From the NCBI GenBank assembly GCA_910586375.1, contig CAJUIE010000093.1, forward strand, positions 1 to 6,590: a stretch of DNA of 6,590 nucleotides. Direction: 5' to 3'. The notes under the pieces are model-generated. The model searched no databases. It was not told where the DNA came from and saw only the letters and a list, made by a program, of their open reading frames with translations. This stretch comes from an uncultured Alistipes sp. Its GTDB lineage: Bacteria; Bacteroidota; Bacteroidia; Bacteroidales; Rikenellaceae. The position numbers were made by a program, and so were the translations under genes. Below, piece after piece: positions 1-5,903 of this stretch (position 1 is the stretch's first letter; each line of letters starts with the position of its first letter).

Positions 1-148
1 CGGGGTTCACGCGGGAGCTGCCAAAGTTCAGGTATGCCCCGCCGTCGTTTGACGCTGCGTCAGGCGAACTGCTCCAGGCGTAACCGTACGTGCCCACACT
101 GCCCAGGCCGCCGGAATCGCTGGCGCGGAAACCTGAAGCGGGGTATGA
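1..148 (-). pseudogene. Headless C-terminal fragment of a FISUMP / C-type-lectin-like surface protein, running off the left edge
   Basis: Seen: one minus-strand frame from about 148 to the window edge reads SYPASGFR, then GGLGSVGTYGYAWSSSP, then AYLNFGSSRVNP. The order is Pro-Ala-Ser-Gly-Phe-Arg, Gly-x-x-Gly-Tyr-x-Trp-Ser-Ser-Ser, Leu-Asn-Phe, Val-Asn-Pro. Known: this order is typical of the C-terminal part of FISUMP (Fibrobacter succinogenes major paralogous) domains in secreted or lipid-anchored Bacteroidota proteins, which usually end about 15-20 residues later in a G-x-SVR-C-V-like motif. Upstream the frame is open only to a stop at 206-208, has no ATG, and passes through the terminator, so the N-terminal signal peptide and the rest of the domain are missing. 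I infer a truncated or recombined gene remnant. It could instead be a repeat copy or a DGR-related variable-region sequence. The frame is clear; the status as a pseudogene depends on sequence left of the window. Confidence 0.6.
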
Positions 149-149
149 C

Positions 150-184
150 AAAAAACACCGGGCCTCGAAAAAACCGGGGCCCGG
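150..184 (-). terminator. Intrinsic terminator ending the glycan operon
   Basis: On the minus strand CCGGGCC (184-178) pairs with GGCCCGG (164-158). Inside, after one C/A mismatch, two further C-G pairs close a T-rich loop. The stem is followed after two bases by a run of six T (155-150). It starts 28 bases after the TAA of the aminotransferase gene, which fits Rho-independent termination of the leftward operon. On the plus strand no T-run follows the stem, so it should work in one direction only. Confidence 0.85.
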
Positions 185-211
185 AGCGCGTAAAAACGGC
201 AAAAATCACAC

Positions 212-1453
212 TTATATAATGCTGCGCCTGATGCTTTCGACAATGTAGCGCACGTCGTCGTCCGTCACATAGGGACCGCTGGGCAGACACATGCCTTGTT
301 TGAAGAGCGCCTCGCTCACGCCGTTGACATAGGCCGGATTCTGCTTGTAAACCGGTTGCAGGTGCATGGGTTTCCACAGGGGCCGCGACTCGATTCCGCA
401 GGCGTCGAGTGCCATGCGCAGTGCTTCGACGTTGCGGTTGGGCTCACAATCGGTGTGGGGAGAGGCTGCCTGGTGCGTTACGCCCGCAGCGCCGCCCACG
501 GCCCCCTGAACGGTCACTTCGTAGGCGTGTTCCTCGCCCCGGACATGCAGCGCCGGGTCGAGCAGAATCGTACAGAGCCAGTAGTTGCTGTCGTAGCGGG
601 GTTCCGGATTTTCGTGCAGCGTAATCCCCTCAATGTTGTTTAACAACTCCTTGTAGAGGCCACAGACGTGCTTGTGATGGGCAATGTGGGTATCGGCCAC
701 GGTCATCTGGCCACGGCCTATGCCGGCGCAGATGTTCGACATGCGGTAGTTGTAGCCGATGCGCTCGTGCTGGTAGTAGGGGTAGGCTTCGCGGGCTTGC
801 GTGGCGTAGAACATGATCTCGCGCTTAGCCTCGGCATCGGGGCAGATCAGAGCACCGCCACCCGAAGTGGTAATCATCTTGTTCCCGTTGAACGAGAGGA
901 CACCATAGCGGCCGAACGTGCCGCAGACCTGGCCATCATAGCGGCTGCCGAAACCTTCGGCCGCATCTTCGATCACCGGAATATCGTACTTTTCCGCTAT
1001 GGCCATGATGCGGTCGATGCGGGCCGGCATGCCATAGAGGTAGACCGGAACGATAGCTTTGGGCTTGCGGCCCGTGCGGGCTATGCGGTCTCGGATAGCC
1101 TCTTCGAGCAGGTCGGGATCGATGTTCCAGCTCTCGGACTCGGAATCAACGAAGACGGGTGTCGCCCCGAGGTAGGTCACCGGGTGCGACGAGGCGCAGA
1201 ACGTGAAGCTCTGGACGATCACCTCGTCGCCGGGGCCTACGCCGCAGGCCAGCAGTGCCAGATGCACGGCAGCCGTGCCCGACGAGAGGGCTACGACCTC
1301 CTTGTCCTGACCGACGAATTGTTTCAAATCCTCTTCGAAGGCGTTGACATTGGGCCCCAGCGGCACCACCCAGTTGGTGTCGAAGGCCTCCTGAATGAAT
1401 TTCTGCTCCTCGCCGGACATGTGCGCCAGACAGAGGTAGATGCGTTTGTCCAT
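212..1453 (-). CDS. DegT/DnrJ/EryC1/StrS-family PLP-dependent nucleotide-sugar aminotransferase (EpsN/PglE-like)
   Basis: A 413-residue cytosolic enzyme expected to transfer an amino group from glutamate to a 4-keto-6-deoxy nucleotide sugar for glycan synthesis. Seen: the N-terminal M-S-G-x-E and VPLGPNV segments (12-36), the SSGT phosphate-binding loop (57-60), the cofactor-ring acid in IEDAAEGFGS (E162-D163), and SFNGNKMITTSGGG with the probable Schiff-base lysine K192. The C-terminal signature ESRPLWKPMHLQPVY (355-369) and PSGPYVTDDDV near the end are those of EpsN/PglE-like members. Residues of about 307-340 form an insertion rich in Gly, Ala, His and Asp, between LLDPAL and NVEALR, that simple PglE-type proteins lack. 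The ATG at 1453 is chosen because the family N-terminus starts here. The leader is A-rich without a clear Shine-Dalgarno site, as is common in Bacteroidota. It is the last gene of the operon, 12 bases after the FemAB-like gene. The exact sugar substrate cannot be read from the sequence. Confidence 0.93.
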   Translation of the reverse strand: MDKRIYLCLAHMSGEEQKFIQEAFDTNWVVPLGPNVNAFEEDLKQFVGQDKEVVALSSGTAAVHLALLACGVGPGDEVIVQSFTFCASSHPVTYLGATPVFVDSESESWNIDPDLLEEAIRDRIARTGRKPKAIVPVYLYGMPARIDRIMAIAEKYDIPVIEDAAEGFGSRYDGQVCGTFGRYGVLSFNGNKMITTSGGGALICPDAEAKREIMFYATQAREAYPYYQHERIGYNYRMSNICAGIGRGQMTVADTHIAHHKHVCGLYKELLNNIEGITLHENPEPRYDSNYWLCTILLDPALHVRGEEHAYEVTVQGAVGGAAGVTHQAASPHTDCEPNRNVEALRMALDACGIESRPLWKPMHLQPVYKQNPAYVNGVSEALFKQGMCLPSGPYVTDDDVRYIVESIRRSII

Positions 1454-1465
1454 ATCGTTTCTTGT

Positions 1466-2500
1466 TTATGCTCTGTAAAGTGGGAAAAAATGCGATTCGC
1501 GGTCGAAGGCGGCATCCTGCTCGCAGCGGGCCGCGACTAAAGCGTCGTATTTTGCGGGGTCGAAGATGATTTTACCCGTACAGAAACGGTTCGCGCCCGT
1601 GCGGTTGAAGCCCTCCTTGAATTTGTAGAGGTCATCTTCGGCGGCACCGACACCGCCCCCTAAGTGGAAGCGTTCGTAGCCCTCTCCGGCAGCCCACAGG
1701 GCCACTTCATAGAGCAGCAGGTTGGTCGGCGCCAAATGGCGATATTCGGTCAGCGAGCCCGACAGATGATAGTGTACCCACTTTCCGGCGAAGAGGATGA
1801 TCGACATGGCGATGATCTGCCCTTCGTATTCGGCGTAGAAAATCCTGTAGTGGTCGTTCAGGTCGCGGTCGATCGACTCGTAGAACTCTCGGCCGAAATA
1901 GTAGTAGGGGGTTGCGTGGTCGCGGTCCATCGTGGCGTTGTAGACCTCCATGAAGCGCTCGAAGAGCGGCATTCCCTTTCCCCATCCGATGGTCACGCCG
2001 TTTTTCTGAGCCTTGCGTATCTTGTTGCGGTTCTGGCGCGAGAGGTTTTGGGCGATAGTCTCCGCGTCCTGAAGCCCCATGTCGATGGTCGGGCCCAGGT
2101 CAGTAATCGGGAAAATCGACCTGACAGCATCGGCATTACACGAGAGCGGGTGGTAGCGGAAGAAGGCCGAGACGACCTTTTCGCGCTTCATAGCTTCGAA
2201 AAAGGCCTCTTTGAAGCGTTCCATGTTCTCTTCGGTGCGGTCGCCGTCGAAGATGAACCCGCCGTAGCCGTAGGGCGTGATGATGTCGGTATAGCCCGGT
2301 GCGTCCTCTATCGGACGGCTGAAAACGCTGCACACGGCCCGCAGGCCTTCGCTTTCGTAGTAGAGCAGCAGGGGCGTACCGTCGCCGTGCAGTTCGAATG
2401 CGCGGATGTAGCCGCTCAGATAGTATACGTCGTAGTCGGGAAATGTTTTTACGATTCGGTCCCAACGGCCGTCTTCTCCTGCATGGATTATTTCAAACAT
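1466..2500 (-). CDS. FemAB/BioF2-type GNAT acyltransferase (lipid II:glycine glycyltransferase-like)
   Basis: A 344-residue protein with the double-GNAT architecture of the FemAB superfamily. Seen: an N-terminal half with aromatic-rich DYDVYYLSGYIRAF (22-35) and ITPYGYGG (74-81). A basic stretch, RQNRNKIRKAQKNGV (155-169), matches the region after the first GNAT fold in FemAB proteins. The second GNAT half includes YRIFYAEYEGQIIAMSIILF (218-237), HYHLSGSL (243-250), a helix starting PTNLLLYEV (258-266), and FHLGGGVG (278-285). The C-terminus FFPLYRA resembles Bacteroidota relatives. Known: family members transfer amino acids from aminoacyl-tRNA to peptidoglycan precursors, or acyl groups to polysaccharide or amino-sugar substrates. 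In a glycan locus the second role is more likely, which is inference. The ATG at 2500 gives the family N-terminus MFEIIHAG; the frame is open further upstream but only inside the preceding gene. It overlaps that gene by 13 bases. Confidence 0.85.
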   Translation of the reverse strand: MFEIIHAGEDGRWDRIVKTFPDYDVYYLSGYIRAFELHGDGTPLLLYYESEGLRAVCSVFSRPIEDAPGYTDIITPYGYGGFIFDGDRTEENMERFKEAFFEAMKREKVVSAFFRYHPLSCNADAVRSIFPITDLGPTIDMGLQDAETIAQNLSRQNRNKIRKAQKNGVTIGWGKGMPLFERFMEVYNATMDRDHATPYYYFGREFYESIDRDLNDHYRIFYAEYEGQIIAMSIILFAGKWVHYHLSGSLTEYRHLAPTNLLLYEVALWAAGEGYERFHLGGGVGAAEDDLYKFKEGFNRTGANRFCTGKIIFDPAKYDALVAARCEQDAAFDRESHFFPLYRA

Positions 2501-3474
2501 GATCGGATTTTGTTGGTTAGGTTTTCCATATCGTGGGGTCCATACCTGCCGTCGCAGTGTATGGAGAGCAGATTTCTGTCGTATTGTTCCGGCACCTCCC
2601 ACAGCAGGGCGGGGTAGATGCTTTCGGCAACCAGCCGGGCTTTGAGTTTCTGTCCGCGGATCACCAGCGAGAAAGGGATGCACGCCTGCGTCTCGGGCCG
2701 GAGTATCTCCACCTGCCCGGCCAGAGCGTTGCTGAGCTGCTGCCAGTTGCGCCGCTTGCGTTCGTTCCAGGCGCCGACATCCAACGTCGACAACATCTTT
2801 TCGTCCTCCGGATCGAGCGCCGAGAGGGGCAGTAAGTCCAGCTCCTCCTCCGTGGCGATGTAGAGGCCGCGAAACTGCTCCTTGTCAACCTCCCGGCCTG
2901 CCAGATAGTCGCTCTTGAGCCGCATGGCGCGGAGACGCCGTTCGGCGAGGCTCCGGTTTTCAGTCGTTTGCGGTGGCGGCGCGGGCAGCTCGTGGCCTTG
3001 CGGCGACCACAGCACACCCCCTTCCGAGAGCGGGAGGGTCTTGCGCAGCGAGGCGAAGCACCAGTCGGCATTGCTTCCTTCGACCCACGGGCCGGAGAGC
3101 GCGTGCGAATGATCTTCGATCACCTCCACAGGCAGCGCCGCATTATCGCGGCAGTCGCGCAGGCCGAAGAAGTTCATGCGCAGCAACACATCGCCCGCCC
3201 TGAAGGGCAGCTTCGCCACCGCCGCCGTGTCGTCGGCCTCGGGTCCGTCGTCGTAGAACGCCACAGCAATTCCCGTCCCGGCAATCGTGCGGACTATTTC
3301 GTAGCAGAAGTAGCCCGGAATCCATATCCGAAGCCAGCCCCGGTGGCGGATCAGGTCGCAGATCGCCTGCCGCCCGTCGGCATAGAACCCCCCGGCCCGC
3401 CACGGCTCCGGTGCTTTTCCGCGGAGCTGGGGCATATCGTCGCACAGGTGAAAGTCCGAACCGAATTCTTTCAT
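2488..3474 (-). CDS. Divergent DegT-like PLP-fold (type I aminotransferase-like) protein
   Basis: A 328-residue protein recognised by fold motifs rather than by close family identity. Seen: FYADGRQAI (30-38), an N-terminal Gly-Arg-x-Ala start of the fold; WIPGYFCYEIVRTI (51-64); FYDDGP (73-78); LLRMNFFG (97-104); the acid in VIEDHSHAL (E120-D121); and CFASLRKTLPLSEGGVL (139-155), with K145 where aminotransferases carry the PLP lysine. The C-terminal third is less recognisable. Known: such DegT-like proteins of about 330-400 residues occur in polysaccharide loci, often near FemAB/GNAT genes, and their substrates are mostly unknown. The ATG at 3474 is chosen although the frame stays open to 3606. 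It overlaps the GNAT stop as ATGA, has GAGG at 3482-3485 seven bases upstream, and begins where the fold begins. Its end overlaps the FemAB-like gene by 13 bases, so the two are probably translated together. It may be an aminotransferase or a non-aminating sugar-modifying relative. Confidence 0.78.
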   Translation of the reverse strand: MKEFGSDFHLCDDMPQLRGKAPEPWRAGGFYADGRQAICDLIRHRGWLRIWIPGYFCYEIVRTIAGTGIAVAFYDDGPEADDTAAVAKLPFRAGDVLLRMNFFGLRDCRDNAALPVEVIEDHSHALSGPWVEGSNADWCFASLRKTLPLSEGGVLWSPQGHELPAPPPQTTENRSLAERRLRAMRLKSDYLAGREVDKEQFRGLYIATEEELDLLPLSALDPEDEKMLSTLDVGAWNERKRRNWQQLSNALAGQVEILRPETQACIPFSLVIRGQKLKARLVAESIYPALLWEVPEQYDRNLLSIHCDGRYGPHDMENLTNKIRSCLK

Positions 3475-4022
3475 CGGTGCGCCTCGCAATAGGCCCGGTA
3501 GGCCTCTTCGAAATCCTCGCGCAGCACAGCCATCAGCAGCTGGTTGTGCCACTTTCCGCCCTTGTAGAGCGAGCGGCGCATCAGCCCCTCGACCTTGTAG
3601 CCGCACTTTTCGAGCATCTTCCGCGAGCCTGCATTATCCTCCTTGACCAGTGCAAAAACACGCTCCAGCCCTCGTTCCTCGAATACGAATTTGAGCATGA
3701 GCATCCGGGCTTCCGTAGCGTAGCCTTTGCTCCACTCGGCCTTGTCACCGATCAACACAGGCACGTGGGCCGAGCGGTTGATCCAGTCGATCTCCTGCAA
3801 CATCGTGTTGCCGATGTATTTGTCGTTCTCTTTCAGGCAGATAGCCAGCACGAGCTTGTCGTTGTTGAAGATCGCGTCGTGCACCCACTCTTTCTCGCGC
3901 TCGGCCGACACGAAGTAGCGCGGACCGCCGACCATGCCGGCGATCTCCTCGTCGTTGCGCCATGCCACGGAGGTCTTGTAGTCGTCGGGCTCCAGTGCCC
4001 GCAGGTATACTCTGAAATTCAT
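3471..4022 (-). CDS. GNAT-family N-acetyltransferase (RimJ/RimL/PseH-like)
   Basis: A 183-residue single-domain acetyltransferase. Seen: the N-terminal VYLRALEPDDYKTSVAWRND (5-24), typical of RimJ/RimL-type GNATs; the acetyl-CoA pyrophosphate loop WSKGYATEA (97-105); FVFEERGLERV (112-122); and the C-terminal EDNAGSRKMLEKCGYKVEG (128-146), with the Asn and Tyr usual in this family. Known: relatives include PseH and similar enzymes that N-acetylate 4-amino sugars attached to nucleotides, as well as protein N-terminal acetylases. Context, between a sugar phosphate transferase and PLP-fold genes, favours acylation of an amino sugar in the cytosol; this is inference. The start overlaps the preceding stop as ATGA (4019-4022) with a good Shine-Dalgarno site just upstream. 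The stop overlaps the next start in the same way (3471-3474), which predicts translational coupling on both sides. Confidence 0.9.
   Translation of the reverse strand: MNFRVYLRALEPDDYKTSVAWRNDEEIAGMVGGPRYFVSAEREKEWVHDAIFNNDKLVLAICLKENDKYIGNTMLQEIDWINRSAHVPVLIGDKAEWSKGYATEARMLMLKFVFEERGLERVFALVKEDNAGSRKMLEKCGYKVEGLMRRSLYKGGKWHNQLLMAVLREDFEEAYRAYCEAHR
3482..3485 (-). promoter_or_regulatory. Shine-Dalgarno-like site for the DegT-like gene
   Basis: Minus-strand GAGG lies seven bases before the ATG at 3474, inside the last codons of the GNAT gene. It helps decide the start at 3474 over the longer open frame that begins at 3606. Such a short match could arise by chance, so it counts only together with the ATGA overlap. 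Confidence 0.45.
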
Positions 4023-4669
4023 TCTATTACTCCTTTCTTTCTTAGTTCGTTCAATTTATCCATAAAACCTATGTCGTCGATTTGTTGCATGTCGTCGGCC
4101 CCGAGCCCCACGTCTTTGGTGCGGAAGAGTATCTCGCGGATCGTCAGCACGACGATCTTGCAGTCGACCGCGAAACTCAGGTGGTCGACGTACCACACGT
4201 CGCAGGCAAATTTCTTGCTCAGCTTGCAGTGGTTGCGTCCGTTGACCTGGGCCCAGCCCGTGATGCCCGGCCTCACTTCGTGGCGGCGCATCTGCTCGGG
4301 GGTGTATACCAACAGGTTATGGGCCTTCAGCGGTCGGGGGCCGATGAGCGACATGTCGCCCTTGAGGACGTTGACCAGCTGGGGGATTTCATCGAGCGAG
4401 GCAGCCCTCACGATGCGGCCCACGCGGGTGATGCGCTGCGAATCGGGCAGCAGGTGCCCGTCAGCATCCCGCCGGTCGTTCATGGTCTTGAACTTGACGA
4501 TTCGGAACAGACGGGCATTTTTGCCGGGTCGCTCCTGGATGAAAAAGATCTGGCCCCGGTTGGCAATGGCCAGTGCTGCGGCCACGATCAGCAACAGCGG
4601 TGCGAGCAGCACAAGTCCGCAAAACGCCGCCAGAAAGTCGATTGTTCGCTTCAGAAAAAGTTTGTACAT
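4019..4669 (-). CDS. Monotopic polyprenyl-phosphate phosphoglycosyl transferase (PglC/WcaJ-type initiating sugar transferase)
   Basis: A 216-residue inner-membrane enzyme that transfers a sugar-1-phosphate from a UDP-sugar to undecaprenyl phosphate, the first membrane step of glycan assembly. Seen: KRTIDFLAAF (8-17) leading into one hydrophobic segment to about residue 35, the re-entrant helix of this family; FFIQERPGK (42-50); FKTM (60-63); the catalytic acid pair in SLDEIPQ (D93-E94); LKGDMSLIGPRPL (102-114); and RPGITGWAQVNGR (133-145). The length is close to PglC (about 200 residues) and lacks the four extra N-terminal membrane helices of WbaP/WcaJ, so it is the minimal catalytic form. 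The last 30 residues are a charged tail with no recognised motif. The ATG at 4669 starts directly before the membrane segment, 12 bases after the upstream glycosyltransferase stop. The sugar specificity is not readable; the neighbouring aminotransferase and GNAT suggest an acetylated amino sugar. Confidence 0.94.
   Translation of the reverse strand: MYKLFLKRTIDFLAAFCGLVLLAPLLLIVAAALAIANRGQIFFIQERPGKNARLFRIVKFKTMNDRRDADGHLLPDSQRITRVGRIVRAASLDEIPQLVNVLKGDMSLIGPRPLKAHNLLVYTPEQMRRHEVRPGITGWAQVNGRNHCKLSKKFACDVWYVDHLSFAVDCKIVVLTIREILFRTKDVGLGADDMQQIDDIGFMDKLNELRKKGVIE
4030..4036 (-). promoter_or_regulatory. Strong Shine-Dalgarno site for the GNAT gene
   Basis: Minus-strand AAAGGAG sits seven bases before the GNAT ATG at 4022, within the last codons of the phosphoglycosyl transferase gene. 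Most other starts here have only A-rich leaders or no obvious site, so this is the best ribosome binding site in the window. It supports re-initiation at the ATGA overlap. Confidence 0.65.
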
Positions 4670-4681
4670 GCCGCTTGCGGT

Positions 4682-5887
4682 TTAGTGTCCGAGTTCGGCA
4701 ATCTGGGCCAGCACCGTATCGCAGGCCTTTCCGACCGTCAGATTTTTGATGAAGTAGTCGTAGCCGTTGCGGCCCATGCGGTCGCACAGCTCCCGGTCGC
4801 GGTAGTAGGTCTCGAAATTCTCGGAGAGTCCTTGTTTGTCGCCGCCGAGGCTCCATAGCCCCGCGTCGGCCTCTTCGAGCATCCGCGGGTAGTCCGTGTG
4901 TGGGTCTATAACGGCCAGCACCGGAAGCGAGAGGTTGAAGTAGGAGACGGTTTTCGACGGAATGGTCGGCACCGTGAATCGTTCGTCGATGGTTATAAGC
5001 CCCACGTCGGCACTTCGGGCGAACTTCAGGTATTCGTCGCGGGGGAGCGTGTCGAAGAAAAGCACGTTTTCGAGTTTCTGCTCCTCGACCAGTGTCTGGA
5101 GGTGCTTTTTCTTGACCCCCTGCCCAATCACCACGATACGCACGTCGTCATAGCGGGCGCAGTAGGTGGCCAGGTCCACGATGTTCTCCACCTTCTGGGC
5201 ATAGCCTATTGTTCCGCCGAAGAGAATGACGAACTTTCCGGCCAGTCCATACGCTTTTTTCAGCTCTTCGTTAGCGCGGGGCGCGTCGAAGTGCACCTCT
5301 TTCTGCCAGTTGGGCAGCAGCACGAGTTTTTGGGCTTCAACTTCGGGGTTATGGCGAAGGATGTAGTCCACATTTCCCGGCGACATGCAGCCTATGAGGT
5401 CCGCCAGTCGGTAGGTTTTCTTCTCCAGCCGCCGCAGATAGTTGTACATCAGGCGACCTTTCATCAGTCCCAGGTCGACAGCCTCCTGCGGGTGTATATC
5501 CCGGAGTATCAGGTAGAATTTTGCTCCCGAGCGGTGCATGACGTGTTCCACGAAGTTTACCAGCGTGATAGGGGGCGTGGGCATGAAAACCACGTCGAAC
5601 TGCGTGTCTCCGTAAAAGCGGTCGTAAGCCCTTTTGAATTGCCAGGGCAGGGCGGCATGAGCAAATCCCTTGCGGAAGATGTTTTTTACGCCACGCTGAC
5701 GAAAAGTCTTTACAGCCAGCAGTTTGCATCCGAATGCTTCGCGCATTTCGGTACGTCCGGCATCGGACAGCGCCCCGATAATATGGACTTCGTGGCCGCG
5801 GCGGGCGAGCTCCTGGGCCAGGTCCAGGTAGAGGTTCGAACTGCCCGCAGCGGCAGGCATGTTCATGATCGGAAAAAGAATCTTCAT
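4682..5887 (-). CDS. GT4-type glycosyltransferase (WbuB-like, GT-B fold)
   Basis: A 401-residue cytosolic or membrane-associated GT-B glycosyltransferase, expected to add a sugar from a nucleotide donor to the lipid-linked acceptor. Seen: the N-terminal Rossmann domain with MKILFPIMNMPAAAGSSN (1-18), followed by LAQELARRGHEVHIIG; VVFMPTPPI (99-107); YLILRDIHPQEAVDLG (125-140); the linker LLPNW (200-204); the C-terminal domain start FVILFGGTIGYAQKVENI (219-236); FFDTLPRDEY (277-286); and SADVGLITIDE (292-302), then PTIPSKTVSYFNLSLPVLAVID (307-328). The PSK-x3-Y block matches WbuB-like GT4 enzymes. In the usual E-x7-E donor motif the second Glu falls where this protein has Ser (S315), a variant discussed in the findings. 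The ATG at 5887 is chosen as the natural N-terminus of the Rossmann fold. The gap to the upstream gene is 16 bases, A/T-rich, with no Shine-Dalgarno site. Confidence 0.9.
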   Translation of the reverse strand: MKILFPIMNMPAAAGSSNLYLDLAQELARRGHEVHIIGALSDAGRTEMREAFGCKLLAVKTFRQRGVKNIFRKGFAHAALPWQFKRAYDRFYGDTQFDVVFMPTPPITLVNFVEHVMHRSGAKFYLILRDIHPQEAVDLGLMKGRLMYNYLRRLEKKTYRLADLIGCMSPGNVDYILRHNPEVEAQKLVLLPNWQKEVHFDAPRANEELKKAYGLAGKFVILFGGTIGYAQKVENIVDLATYCARYDDVRIVVIGQGVKKKHLQTLVEEQKLENVLFFDTLPRDEYLKFARSADVGLITIDERFTVPTIPSKTVSYFNLSLPVLAVIDPHTDYPRMLEEADAGLWSLGGDKQGLSENFETYYRDRELCDRMGRNGYDYFIKNLTVGKACDTVLAQIAELGH

Positions 5888-5903
5888 ATATTTATGGAAG
5901 CAA

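Noticed and set aside
1..148. Template repeat of a diversity-generating retroelement
   Set aside because: A template repeat should be rich in AAC codons at variable positions; the minus strand here is rather poor in A and has only a few AAC codons, so a variable-region-like or ordinary FISUMP remnant fits better.
34..219. Plus-strand 61-residue open frame rich in Arg and Asn
   Set aside because: It runs antisense across the FISUMP-like fragment and the terminator, has no recognisable motif, and its Arg-rich composition is what the complement of GC-rich coding sequence gives.
215..220. TATAAT on the plus strand resembling a -10 box
   Set aside because: It encodes the last residues of the aminotransferase on the other strand, has no matching upstream element, differs from the Bacteroidota promoter pattern, and no plus-strand gene follows.
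668..1540. Long plus-strand open frame of 290 codons opposite the aminotransferase
   Set aside because: It is antisense to a well-supported gene with catalytic motifs, and its translation is low-complexity Val/Ala/Gly/Asp text typical of a shadow frame in GC-rich DNA. The same holds for the other long plus-strand frames at 1664-2617, 3411-4685 and 4898-6097.
2501..2683. Longer N-terminus for the FemAB-like protein starting at 2683
   Set aside because: The extra 61 residues lie fully inside the DegT-like gene and have no family similarity, while MFEIIHAG at 2500 matches a normal start.
3475..3606. Longer N-terminus for the DegT-like protein starting at 3606
   Set aside because: The extra 44 residues lie in the GNAT gene and look like out-of-frame sequence; the ATGA overlap with GAGG upstream supports 3474.
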